A stretch of 64,000 nucleotides of DNA from Bryopsis sp. KO-2023 (taxonomy: Eukaryota; Chlorophyta; Ulvophyceae; Bryopsidales; Bryopsidaceae). Under the pieces are notes generated by a model, which worked only from the letters and a program-made list of their open reading frames with translations, searched no databases and had not been told where the DNA came from. Location of the stretch: contig BSYQ01000013.1 in assembly GCA_030272585.1 (NCBI GenBank), forward strand, positions 1,054,001-1,118,000. The letters run 5' to 3'. The position numbers were made by a program, and so were the translations under genes. Below are positions 54,911 to 64,000 of this stretch, piece by piece; the stretch's first letter is position 1, and the number at the start of each line of letters is the position of its first letter.

Positions 54911-55757
54911 ATCTCGATGTAAAGCTCGGCATCATTCGGTTTTTCTTCCGATTAACCGGATACACCTTTCCTTTTTCCTCTTTTCGAGATCTCTTTGATC
55001 CAACGGTACTCTCCTCCTTTTCTTTGGCACCTTTTTCCAATACTGGGTATCGCTCATCATGCGATACTCCTTTTGCCAATACATGGGTACGGAATTCCTC
55101 ATATGAAGTCCATTCATGACCCGAAGTATCAGTGGCAACCGCTTCCTTCAACACTCCATGGAGGTTGCGGTGTAAGAACCAAATTTTTGAAATACTATCA
55201 ATTTTGGTCTTACGAAGAGTAAAATATGTGTCCATTTGGCGCACATATTCTCCAGTATTGCATCGCCGGTTAATGTGGTCTTTGAATGTGGACAGTTTTT
55301 GCGTCACCGCATATTCGGTGGCCAACTCACCAAAACTTCCATCATCCATAGCAACACACATTTCCTCCCAAGTCAGGTTTCCTCCAGAAATTTTCTCTTC
55401 CCCGACTCGAGCGATGAGGTGCTTGATTCCCTTGGGTCCCAAGAATGTTGGTCCAATCCGACCCCATTCTTCTCGAGGAACCCCCTCGGCAATCCAAAAG
55501 ATCTCCAAAATGACCTTATGTTCTTTCCAAGGACATTGGCCATCAAATTTATCAGGTTTGGCCGTGGAAGACTTTTTACTTCCCGACCCTACAGAAGTAC
55601 TACCTCTTCTGGTAGTCACTTCTCGTTCCCTCTCACGGTCATCGACCTCTTTACGGAACGCCTGATGTTCAGATTGCATCAAAGCAATCCGATTTTGGAG
55701 TTCTTCTACCGTTAAGGTGGTGATGTCCTCTTCACCAGAAGGGTCTGGTCTCGACAT
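54747..55757 (-). CDS. gag: Gag of the chromovirus
   Basis: 336 residues from the ATG at 55757 (MSRPDPSGEEDITTLTVEEL). A charged coiled-coil-like N-terminus (residues about 15-50), a retrotransposon-gag core (DKFDGQCPWKEHKVIL to about residue 230), a basic region rich in Lys/Arg, and one C-terminal zinc knuckle CFRCGASYSPGHVC with the chromovirus-type spacing. It forms the virus-like particle. Its stop (TGA, 54747-54749) lies inside the pol frame. Confidence 0.92.
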   Translation of the reverse strand: MSRPDPSGEEDITTLTVEELQNRIALMQSEHQAFRKEVDDREREREVTTRRGSTSVGSGSKKSSTAKPDKFDGQCPWKEHKVILEIFWIAEGVPREEWGRIGPTFLGPKGIKHLIARVGEEKISGGNLTWEEMCVAMDDGSFGELATEYAVTQKLSTFKDHINRRCNTGEYVRQMDTYFTLRKTKIDSISKIWFLHRNLHGVLKEAVATDTSGHEWTSYEEFRTHVLAKGVSHDERYPVLEKGAKEKEESTVGSKRSRKEEKGKVYPVNRKKNRMMPSFTSRFGGGSQQTRKSKVGKTSFPAGLTQKEWERRKAANLCFRCGASYSPGHVCDTGKK

Positions 55758-56963
55758 CTTAAAGAAGGCTAGTGATTAATCAATCTATTAGCAAGATTTC
55801 CCTCATGTATATTGGTTCTTATCAAAGTACCAACTATACATTGACATGTGTGGATCAAATTTGTAGCTAACTACAAATTATCCTTGTGAAAATTGACCTT
55901 GTATTCAGTGAAAATCATTCACTTTCGCAAATACAATCAATTTTCATTGAAGGCAACTCATTTTGCCTCATGCCAAATCAAGAAAATAATCGCTATTCAT
56001 TCTCTCATTTTAGCGGATTATCTCTTCAACTCGATTTTATCGATCAACAATCGTCTGTCTCCATTAGCGAATTACGACAAGTCCTATTCCTCTAGGCTCA
56101 AGAGAGCGTACCATACCATACGAACCACTAACAAAAGCCCTCAATTTTACACAGACCACTGCGCTAGCAAACCGATCCCGAAAGACCAGGGGTCTAGTGA
56201 TTTCAAAGGGCAATAGTGACTCTCCGTACAGCTAGGATAGGAGTGCCGAGTAACGCTTTTTAGACGTGAAAATTGCCGAATCGATTTAATCAAATATCCA
56301 AGATCAACCCTAATAAAACTCAAGAGAAATGAACTTCCTTCTTCTTACTTCCCTCATCTCCTTTTATTGACCAAATAAAAGGTCTCCTTTTGTTATACCG
56401 ACTCAAGCTCCCCTAGCACTTGAGTCCTTATACTCGTTCCACCATCTAAGAGAGTACTCTTAGTGGCTTCTCGCGAGCATATGGTATAACAACCTCTCTA
56501 CTCTTAGTATCTTCAGGTGTTAACCCTGCCCATACAAAGTTAACCCCACCCTTTGGATAAAAGAGAAACTTTTATAGTTCAAAAACTATACTATCTTGAA
56601 GTCGCAACGTGTCGACGTTCAAAATGATTCTAAAACATCATTTCGATCGTCCAACACCTAGAGCCGACACGGACGACCTCAAAACACTCAAATTCCGACG
56701 CGAAACTTTAAAACGTCATAACTTTGCGCACACGCATCGGATTCACTCGCAACAAATTGCAACGGATGCATCTTGTTCCGTAGATGCTTTTAGACACCTT
56801 ATATGTTCGATTCCGTGACGTATACGGTCCGGAACGGGCCAAAACGTGTCGCTAATCGAACAGCTCCGATTTCCCTGCAGAAAATCCGCGCGCCACAATA
56901 AGCACTGCAGTGCGACTCCACTTTCCACACGATAGGATGCTTGCCAAAGCTCCGAAACCAAGT
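55758..56963 (-). other. 5' leader and primer-binding site of the chromovirus
   Basis: 1.2 kb, AT-rich, no long frame on the coding strand. After the LTR it reads ACT, then TGGTTTCGGAGCTTTGG (56960-56944). The first 13 bases equal the PBS of element A. Confidence 0.75.
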
Positions 56964-57230
56964 TGTTAGACTTGGGGGTGCAAGTCTAAGAAGAGCTAAA
57001 AACTAAAACTTATGAGTCCATGACCTTGAAGCCCATTAATACCATGACCCCCAAGGATCCTAGCGTCCCCGCATGGTACCTAGGACAACCATCCTAGGTG
57101 GGCACCCGACATAGGTCTAGTCATCATGACTAGACCTGACTCACATGTCCACGTCAGCATGACTATGCATGACTGTACATGATTGTACATGACTGGACCT
57201 GACTGGATGTAGCTCTTAACATCCCTAACA
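56964..57230 (-). repeat. 5' LTR of chromovirus copy 1
   Basis: 267 bp, joined directly to the host duplicate beginning at 57231. Confidence 0.93.
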
Positions 57231-57919
57231 TTTGACGTCGCTTAACACGTATTTTGGTCTGGAAAATGTAAGTGTATGCTGCCTGCTATCTGCTGCACTG
57301 TTTCTGTTTCGAATGTTTTGACTTAGGGTTACTGTTACTTGTCTTCCTAGGCTCTGTTCTGGAAAGCTGCATCCGCCCTGGACAGCGCTGCGGGAAGCGA
57401 AGACGAACTTTTCTTGCGAGCGTACCGAGCGGGCAACCCCCCTGAAAGGCGCATCGACCCCATACTCGATTCCATTCAGGTGACACCTCCAGGACTGACC
57501 AGGAAGGGGAGCACCAACCTGGGGGACATGGAATACCCCTACATGGTGCCTACAGGTGAGCAGTCCAGCATCAGGTTCAAATTAGGTTGTTTTTCTCTCT
57601 GGCCTCTCATTCACATTGTATCTTTTGCAGAACTCCTTCGTGATCGCCAGCTATTGCCTCATCTGGACCAGCTCAGAGAGGAGGTTGCAACCATGCACGA
57701 GGTTGATCTAGATCTGAGCAGAACGTTCGACTGGAGCATCGAAGCTGCAAGTCTTCCAGCACCTGATCCTGCACAAGAGATTTTGCCTGAAGCTACACTT
57801 CCAACCGCAGATGAACCTGAATCTGAACCTGAACCTGAGGGATCCTCTGAGCAGCTGCCGGAAAACCCGTGGAGTATGACGGACGAGGAGTCTGTTTATG
57901 AACCTGAACCTGTGCTTCA

Positions 57920-58305
57920 CCCTGGTGGAAGAGGCTCCCCCCCAAACATGTTCAGACCTGCTGGAGCTGGTGGAAGAGGGCCACCCCCCAAGCTGTTCAG
58001 AGCCTCTGAAGCTGGTGGAAGAGGGCCACCCCCCAATCTGTTCAGAGCCGCTGAAGCTGGTGGAAGAGGGCCACCCCCCAATCTGTTCAGAGCTGCTGAA
58101 GCTGGTGGAAGAGGGCCACCCCCAAACATGTTCAGAGCTGCTGAAGCTGGTGGAAGAGGGCCACCCCCAAACATGTTCAGAGCTGCTGAAGCTGGTGGAA
58201 GAGGGTCACCCCCAAACATGTTCAGAGCTGCTGAAGCTGGTGGAAGAGGGCCACCCCCAAACATGTTCAGAGCTGCTGGAGCTGGTGGAAGGGGGAATGT
58301 TGGTG
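57920..58305 (+). repeat. 45-bp coding minisatellite
   Basis: About eight copies of a 45-bp unit (ctggtggaagagggccaccc...) inside exon 3, coding GGRGPPPNMFRAAEA-like repeats. The last units are nearly identical, a sign of recent expansion. Confidence 0.9.
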
Positions 58306-58344
58306 GATGGGAATTCGGGGGAGGCGGCAGGAACAGGAACAGAG

Positions 58345-58445
58345 CAGGTCAGGGTGGTCAGGGTGGTCAGGGTGGTCAGGGTGGTCAGGGTGGCCAGGGT
58401 GGTCAGGGTGGTCAGGGTGGCCAGGGTGGTCATGGTGGTCAGAGG
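58345..58445 (+). repeat. 9-bp coding repeat (Gly-Gly-Gln)
   Basis: About eleven copies of ggtcagggt and variants, coding a GGQ run in the same exon. Confidence 0.85.
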
Positions 58446-58934
58446 CAGGCAAACCCCAGACCCCCATTGATGGACAGGTGGCCAATGGATTTTGATGGAC
58501 AACCTTGCATCAACGACAGTGAGGGGTACCCTCGGCGCAGGCAGGCCCCCTTGCGAAGGATCATGTCTGAACGGAGCAGGGAACAGCGCAGAACTGCCCA
58601 GCGAGAGAGAGCCAACATGCAGACGGAGTACGCCTTCTTCCCCGACTTCACCATCCAATTCCCGATAACCTTCGCCTCCATGCCCCATCTGAATCAGTTC
58701 GTGCAAAACGTGTATCTGCAGAACTGTTACGCTCTCCACAGAGTCCGTGAAGGCCTCTTCCACCATCAGACCCGTTTGGAGGACCGAAACGTAATGAGGG
58801 ACCTGGATACTGGCTCGGTCGACTTTGCACCGATCCCTGAAGACCGCACACGTGTGTATCGGGTCAGGGTTGGACCGGATGGGAGGTTGGTGGAGGAGGA
58901 GGAGCCAAATTAAATAACCTGTTTTGAGTCACCA

Positions 58935-59310
58935 TAAACAGAGGGTTATCTGTTATCTGTTATCTGTTTTTTGATTCACGTAATGAACCATGAACCAGTC
59001 TGGGATCTGTTATCTGTTTTTTGATTCACGTAATGAACCATGAACCATGAACAGAGGGTTATTTGTGTGGGCTGAATCAGTGCTGGAATCTGTGGAACCT
59101 CTGAAACTTTTTGTTTTGTTTGAGTCATGTAATGAACCATGAACCATAAACAGAGGGTTATTTGTGTGGGCTGAATCAGTGTTGGAATCTGTGGAACCTC
59201 TGAAACTTTTTGTTTTGTTTGAGTCATGCAATGAACCATGAACCATAAACAGAGGGTTATCTGTGTGGGCTGAATCAGTGCTGGAATCTGTGGAAACCTC
59301 TGAAACTTTT
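58935..59310. repeat. Minisatellite of about 98 bp downstream of the gene
   Basis: Three full and one partial copies containing aatgaaccatgaacc, cagagggttat and gggctgaatcagtg. No coding sense. Confidence 0.85.
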
Positions 59311-59535
59311 TACCAAGCATTCAAAAAAGTTTGGATTACATACCCATACCAAAACAAACAAAACTCGGGGCAAATCACACCAGGTCAAGATGCAGATTGT
59401 CTGATCCATACCCAGCACCCCAAACAGAGAACATACCCGGCACCCCAAACCAAAAAAAGGAGAGTTCCTCCGAAACAGGAGGGTTCTGAATCAGACTGCA
59501 GATTGTCCCACACAATCAAACAGAAGCAGTTCAGG

Positions 59536-59723
59536 TCATGCCCTGAACAGATGCAGATTGTCCCGGAGCACGGTCAGTTGGTTGACCTTGCTCTCCTCCA
59601 TCGCCCTCCTGCGCTTGTTCAGCTGGTGGCCATTGACACTGAACATCCGCTCAACCGAGGCGCTGGAGGCTGGGATGCAGAGATACTCGGCAGCCAGGAT
59701 CGAAACTGTTGGGTATGCCGCCT
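59536..59723 (-). pseudogene. hAT transposase C-terminal fragment
   Basis: 62 codons, then TGA at 59536-59538. It reads ILAAEYLCIPASSASVERMF and later NKRRRAMEESKVNQLTVL, the hATC dimerisation region found at the end of hAT transposases. The fragment is cut at 59723 by the LTR of the second chromovirus. The rest of the gene, if present, lies beyond the right edge. Confidence 0.85.
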
Positions 59724-59990
59724 TGTTAGACTTGGGGGTGCAAGTCTAAGAAGAGCTAAAAACTAAAACTTATGAGTCCATGACCTTGAAGCCCATTAAT
59801 ACCATGACCCCCAAGGATCCTAGCGTCCCCGCATGGTACCTAGGACAACCATCCTAGGTGGGCACCCGACATAGGTCTAGTCATCATGACTAGACCTGAC
59901 TCACATGTCCACGTCAGCATGACTATGCATGACTGTACATGATTGTACATGACTGGACCTGACTGGATGTAGCTCTTAACATCCCTAACA
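59724..59990 (-). repeat. 3' LTR of chromovirus copy 2
   Basis: 267 bp, same as the LTRs of copy 1 on reading. Confidence 0.93.
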
Positions 59991-60494
59991 TACCTCCCCC
60001 CCTAATCAGTCTCCTCCTGGAGACTCCTTTCCTCACTTCTATATAGCCCATAGAATGATACAGAGTCCCACAACGAACCCCAATTCTTATCATTCAACTA
60101 TATAAAGTGTTTCGATAACTTGGAGATGTTATCATAAGTGTATTCGTCAGAATAAGCCCCTACTCTGATATAGGTCATCCGAGTCCTTCTCATACACGGA
60201 GTGCTTCTCGGATCTACCAAGACCATACACTTCTCTACACTGGTGGCGAACCAATGTACATCAACTGAAGTCTCGCAACTTCATCTACTTCCATTTATAT
60301 TCTCATTTTGAATGGATCCCATCTAGAGTTCAAAATAGAATATAGCGAGAAATTCAATTTAGTTCACTAGTTCATTGAAAATGAGATATGTTCATAAACA
60401 TGTCCTCACTTAACAAGAACTTGATCTCGTTCACAAGATCTGGAACTCTTTTCATATCGACACTCGATTATGAAGAAACATTACCCCACACAAG

Positions 60495-63400
60495 TCACGA
60501 ACGAAGTCGCCTACTTCGACGTACCGGAATAGGGGGAATCAACGTTGATTTCTTTCTCTTCTGGTACTGCTCTACCAGCTCCCGAGCGTTCTCCAAATTC
60601 GCTTCAGGCTCCCAAGAGTTGTGCTCATGTGAGTATCCCGTCCACTTTACCAAGTACTGCGGAACTACTCGTCGACCGACCTTTACTTCACGGTAGTCGA
60701 GGAGGTCTTCTACCTCATACTCTAGTTCTTCCTGTATATCCACAGGTGGCGGAGGAGGTTGTGTCTTTCCATGCGACCAATACCTCTTAAGTAAAGAAGC
60801 ATGAAAGACTGGATGAATAGGAAGCGAATCAGGCAATTCCAACCGGAATGCTACCTGTTCTGCCATCGGTTTTCGTTTTTGGACACCTTCCAAAACACGA
60901 AAAGGACCCAACCAACGTGGCAATAACTTCCTTGATCCAGGGTGTTTCAATTTGATATGTCGTGCATCCAGCAAGACCATATCGCCTACTTGAACATCAA
61001 CTGGACACCTACGCACATCGGCATAAGTCTTCATCCTTTGCTGAGCACTTTCTAAACACCGCTTTGCTTTGACAATCGCCTCACGAATGTCCTCGGTCAT
61101 CTTCTTCACCGCCGGTACTCCAATCTGTGTCCTTTGTCTACTCAGACCTCCAGGACCCATGACATTCGATGTCTTGGATGGAAGTTGTACCGTTAATGGT
61201 GTCCACGGATCTCTACCGTAGTTCAAGAAGAACGGTGTTTCACCAGTAGCCATCGACTTAGAGTTGTTCAATGCAAACTCTACCACTGGCAACAAGTCAC
61301 TCCAATCTCTTTGACGAGGTCCTACGAAATGCCGTAAGGTATCTTCGAGGATCCTATTCATTGCTTCAGTCTGTCCATCACTCTGTGGATGAAAAGCTGT
61401 CGACAATGCTTGAGTGACCCCTAAGGTCTTACAAAGCTCTCTAAAGAACTTTGAAGTCCACCTAGGATCTCTATCGCTTACGAGGTGTTTAGGAAGACCG
61501 TGCAAACGGAAGACCTCAGTAACGAAGAGTTTCGCCGTTTGTACCGCATCACACGTAGTGTGCGTTGGTACGCATCGCACCATCTTTGTGAGTCGATCCA
61601 CAAAAACTAAGATGGCATCAAATGCTTCTGCTCCTGATTTAGGCAAATCAGTAATCAAATCCATTGAAACTGATTCCCATCGACCATCAGGTATACGTAA
61701 AGGTTGCAAAGGACCAGGCACCTTGCCGCGTCGGTGTTTGTTCCTTTGACATGCATCGCATCCTTTTACGAAGTTTGCGATATCTCCCTCTACGCCAGGC
61801 CACCAAAAGTATTTCAAGACTGTTCTTTGGGTCTTGCGGATCCCAAAATGTCCTGCATATACACTTGCATGGCTATCATGTAGGATATCTTCTCTAAGAT
61901 TATCCCAATTTGGTACTACTACTCGTGCACCATTCCACCACAGGCCTGAGTGCTTTTGACAACCTGAAGCGGCGACATCTTCGGTTTCAAACCACTCATC
62001 CCTAGTGATCCCCTCAGTCAATCTTTCCCCAAGCATCGACGTACCGGTCCGGGGCGAGGACGGATCCCCTTTCCAAGTTGGTCGTTTCTGGCCACCTCCC
62101 AGCTCCGAGAGTATTCCGATCTGCTGAGAATACGACGGATATCGTGACAAGGGGTCTGCCACGTTCGTCCGACCCGGCCTGTATTCCCACTCGAACCGGA
62201 ACCCCTGGAGGACTTCGAGCCAACGTGCCGACCTTCGAGAGAGAGTTTCCTGGGAATGGAAATATGTGTTAGGCTGGTGATCACACACCACCTTAAACAC
62301 ACGCACATCCAGGTAGCATCGCCACAACTTAAGAGCATGCACTACGGCGAACATTTCCTTGTCACCTATGCTCCAGTTAAGTTGGGCTCCTGATAACTTT
62401 CGACTTTCAAAAGCTATAGGATGTTCCTCTTGCAACAAGATTGCACCGATCGCATAATCCGAAGCATCTGCGATAACTTCAAAATCCTTTTCGAAGTTAG
62501 GCATTGCCAAACAAGGTGCATGTGTTAAATTCTCTTTAACACCATCAAAGCCTCTTTGACAATCCTCGGTCCAACTCCACTCTTTACCCTTCCTAAGTAA
62601 ATTTGTGAGTGGGGCTACAAGCTTGCTGTAACCTTGCACAAATCTCCGGAAATAGTTAGAGAGCCCTAAAAATGAACGCAATTCCGCAACGTTCTTTGGG
62701 ACTGGCCACTCTACTACTTTCTCTGTTTTCCTCTTATCAGCGGAAATACCATCTTGATTTATAACAAATTCAAGATAGTGAAGCTCTTTCTTAAAGAAAT
62801 CACATTTTGATCTCTTCAAGAGCATTTTGTGCTCACGCAAGCGTTTCATCACCGCTCGCAAATGTTGCACATGTTCCTCCGGAGTTCTGCTGAATACAAG
62901 TATGTCATCGAGGTATATTAGGACCGACTTCCCAATCATACCCGAGAATACTTGATTCATCCAAGTCTGGAATACTGCAGGTGCATTCGTCAAGCCCATT
63001 GGAAGCACTTTGTATTCATACAGACCGAATGGGGTTTTGAAAGCAGTCTTCGGTTGGTCTGACTCCTTCACTCGAAGTTGCCAATACCCTGCTTTCAAAT
63101 CTAAGGCCGAAAAGAACTTCGAACCTTGCAGTTGATCAAGGAGATCATCTATCCTTGGTAGTGGATATTGATTCCTGATCGTCAACTTATTTAAGCCTCT
63201 ATAGTCGATACACATCCGTCGAGTACCATCCGGTTTGGGAACAAACAAGATTGGTGCACCCCACGGACTACAACTAGGCTTAATCAAACCCTTCTGCAGC
63301 ATATCAGAGACTTGATCTTCAATCTCTTTTCTTTCACCCGGTGTGTAACGAAACATTGGTCTATGTACCGGTTTCGCTCCAGGGACAAGATCAATTGCTG

Positions 63401-64000
63401 CATCCTCTTCTCGAGATGGAGGGCATTCCGCCAACTCATCTGAGAATCTGTCTTTATACTCATCTAACAGACTTTCCAGCTCTGTTTGATATGAAGACAC
63501 TCGAGGATTTTTGGGCAATTCGGGTACCCCAGATTCCTCCCCCTCTAAAGGGTTCGGGACCTCCCGAACTATAACCAGAAAAGGACAAATCTCCTTATTA
63601 CGGAGTTGTCTTCGAGCTTGGGCTATGCTCAACAAGGGATTGATCCGTGCATTAGGCGGACTAGGGGCACGCACAACCAAATTAGGTCGTATCGTGAGTC
63701 GGTTTCCCCGTGTAGTTAGAACCGAAGCACTACCCGTAGAAAAATTCATCAGTACTCGGTGATTGCATAACCACACATCCCCGAGGTACAAATCAAAATG
63801 CTTTGTAGTGATAACTTGACACTCGATTTTCATCCGCAAGCCTTGCAAACGCAAGTTAATCGAGGTTATCCCTACAATATCCAATGGAGTTCCATCGGCC
63901 ATTTCGATTTTGGTACCTTGCTTACATCTGTAACTAAGCCCTGTACTTTCGCAGAAATGCTTAGAGATATAAGCGTAGCCAGCGGCGCCAGAATCTAACA
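60495..64000 (-). CDS. pol: Pol of chromovirus copy 2 (5' partial)
   Basis: The frame stays open to the window edge. Same domains as copy 1 from the protease-RT linker to the chromodomain, with a handful of substitutions (for example LEFVINQ for LGFVINQ and KMLLKRSKC for KVFLKRSKC in the RT part). RT, RNase H, integrase and chromodomain motifs are intact. Confidence 0.94.
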   Translation of the reverse strand, partial: LDSGAAGYAYISKHFCESTGLSYRCKQGTKIEMADGTPLDIVGITSINLRLQGLRMKIECQVITTKHFDLYLGDVWLCNHRVLMNFSTGSASVLTTRGNRLTIRPNLVVRAPSPPNARINPLLSIAQARRQLRNKEICPFLVIVREVPNPLEGEESGVPELPKNPRVSSYQTELESLLDEYKDRFSDELAECPPSREEDAAIDLVPGAKPVHRPMFRYTPGERKEIEDQVSDMLQKGLIKPSCSPWGAPILFVPKPDGTRRMCIDYRGLNKLTIRNQYPLPRIDDLLDQLQGSKFFSALDLKAGYWQLRVKESDQPKTAFKTPFGLYEYKVLPMGLTNAPAVFQTWMNQVFSGMIGKSVLIYLDDILVFSRTPEEHVQHLRAVMKRLREHKMLLKRSKCDFFKKELHYLEFVINQDGISADKRKTEKVVEWPVPKNVAELRSFLGLSNYFRRFVQGYSKLVAPLTNLLRKGKEWSWTEDCQRGFDGVKENLTHAPCLAMPNFEKDFEVIADASDYAIGAILLQEEHPIAFESRKLSGAQLNWSIGDKEMFAVVHALKLWRCYLDVRVFKVVCDHQPNTYFHSQETLSRRSARWLEVLQGFRFEWEYRPGRTNVADPLSRYPSYSQQIGILSELGGGQKRPTWKGDPSSPRTGTSMLGERLTEGITRDEWFETEDVAASGCQKHSGLWWNGARVVVPNWDNLREDILHDSHASVYAGHFGIRKTQRTVLKYFWWPGVEGDIANFVKGCDACQRNKHRRGKVPGPLQPLRIPDGRWESVSMDLITDLPKSGAEAFDAILVFVDRLTKMVRCVPTHTTCDAVQTAKLFVTEVFRLHGLPKHLVSDRDPRWTSKFFRELCKTLGVTQALSTAFHPQSDGQTEAMNRILEDTLRHFVGPRQRDWSDLLPVVEFALNNSKSMATGETPFFLNYGRDPWTPLTVQLPSKTSNVMGPGGLSRQRTQIGVPAVKKMTEDIREAIVKAKRCLESAQQRMKTYADVRRCPVDVQVGDMVLLDARHIKLKHPGSRKLLPRWLGPFRVLEGVQKRKPMAEQVAFRLELPDSLPIHPVFHASLLKRYWSHGKTQPPPPPVDIQEELEYEVEDLLDYREVKVGRRVVPQYLVKWTGYSHEHNSWEPEANLENARELVEQYQKRKKSTLIPPIPVRRSRRLRS

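Larger units (their letters stand above)
49862..57230 (-). mobile_element. Chromodomain Ty3/gypsy retrotransposon (chromovirus), copy 1
   Basis: 7369 bp, with 267-bp LTRs at 49862-50128 and 56964-57230 that look identical, ending TGTTAG...CTAACA. The PBS is three bases after the 5' LTR. A 1.2-kb leader (55758-56963), gag, pol with chromodomain, then a 0.5-kb tail and polypurine tract AGGGGGGGAGGTA next to the 3' LTR. The flanks do not match as a target duplication (CAGGT left, TTTGA right). Instead a host segment is repeated on both sides. Confidence 0.93.
57231..58913 (+). pseudogene. 3' part of the unidentified Gly/Pro-rich gene
   Basis: Contains the last 36 nt of exon 1, intron 1, exon 2 (57351-57555), a 75-nt intron (57556-57630, itself stop-free and in frame) and exon 3 (57631-58913, TAA). 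Together with the 5' part at 49428 it would encode about 549 residues: a charged N-terminal half, eight or so 15-residue GGRGPPPNMFRAAEA-type repeats, a GGQ run, then a conserved-looking C-terminal part (TEYAFFPDFTIQFPITFASM, ending LVEEEEPN). The repeats suggest a disordered RNA- or protein-binding segment. Family not recognised. This copy has no start codon, so it is a fragment unless transcription reads in from elsewhere. Confidence 0.6.
59724..64000 (-). mobile_element. Chromovirus copy 2 (5' part beyond window)
   Basis: Starts with a 267-bp LTR (59724-59990) and is collinear with copy 1 through pol, with only scattered base changes. The other LTR and any target duplication are outside the window. 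It has inserted into the hAT fragment. Confidence 0.93.

Noticed and set aside
57898..58470. 190-codon frame LVEEGHPQTCSEL-type
   Set aside because: Out-of-frame reading of the 45-bp minisatellite in exon 3 of the Gly/Pro-rich gene.

Overview
This is nuclear DNA from an intron-rich eukaryote. Host genes are split into short exons with GT-AG introns, and mobile elements fill much of the space. A RimP-like protein with a transit-peptide-like N-terminus and a plant-type C-terminus suggests a photosynthetic host. A green or streptophyte alga is my best guess, but the species cannot be fixed from the sequence. Other recognisable host genes are a PP2C phosphatase, two TerD-C2 proteins, LSM8 and a BTB-BACK-Kelch protein.

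Layout. 1-1.6 kb: PP2C gene (minus, runs off the left edge) and a lone membrane exon. 3.6-17.4 kb: a nest of transposons. A CACTA/CMC-like element (3648-17360, 28-bp inverted ends, TACT target duplication) sits in a dispersed repeat whose uninterrupted copy is at 46.2-46.5 kb. It contains a nine-exon membrane-protein gene (5706-7801) and is interrupted by a pogo-like transposon (7902-16859, TA duplication, intact transposase). That transposon is interrupted by a complete LTR retrotransposon (10764-16575, GTTTG duplication, 336-bp LTRs). 18-24 kb: mostly non-coding, with a 660-bp foldback made of GGGTA/TACCC words. 24.2-28.9 kb: two head-to-head TerD-C2 genes. 30.1-36.5 kb: LSM8 (minus) and a BTB-BACK-Kelch gene (plus), again divergent. 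37.6-39 kb: RimP-like gene. 40-46 kb: a segmental duplication, an unidentified six-exon gene, and a 916-bp TIR transposon with its empty paralogous site. 48.2-48.6 kb: a hAT-type MITE built of CTGTGCA words. 49.4-58.9 kb: an unidentified Gly/Pro-rich gene split by a chromodomain Ty3/gypsy element (49862-57230) that is flanked by a 0.3-kb duplication of the gene. 59.5-64 kb: a hAT transposase remnant cut by a second copy of the chromovirus, which runs off the right edge.

The genes do not form one pathway. Two themes recur. Divergent gene pairs share short promoters of 0.37-0.43 kb. Mobile elements have bodies or ends packed with a short word and its reverse complement (TGCGAC, GGGTA, CTGTGCA, GATCG). 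Target duplications and empty sites show that at least two of these word fields belong to transposons.
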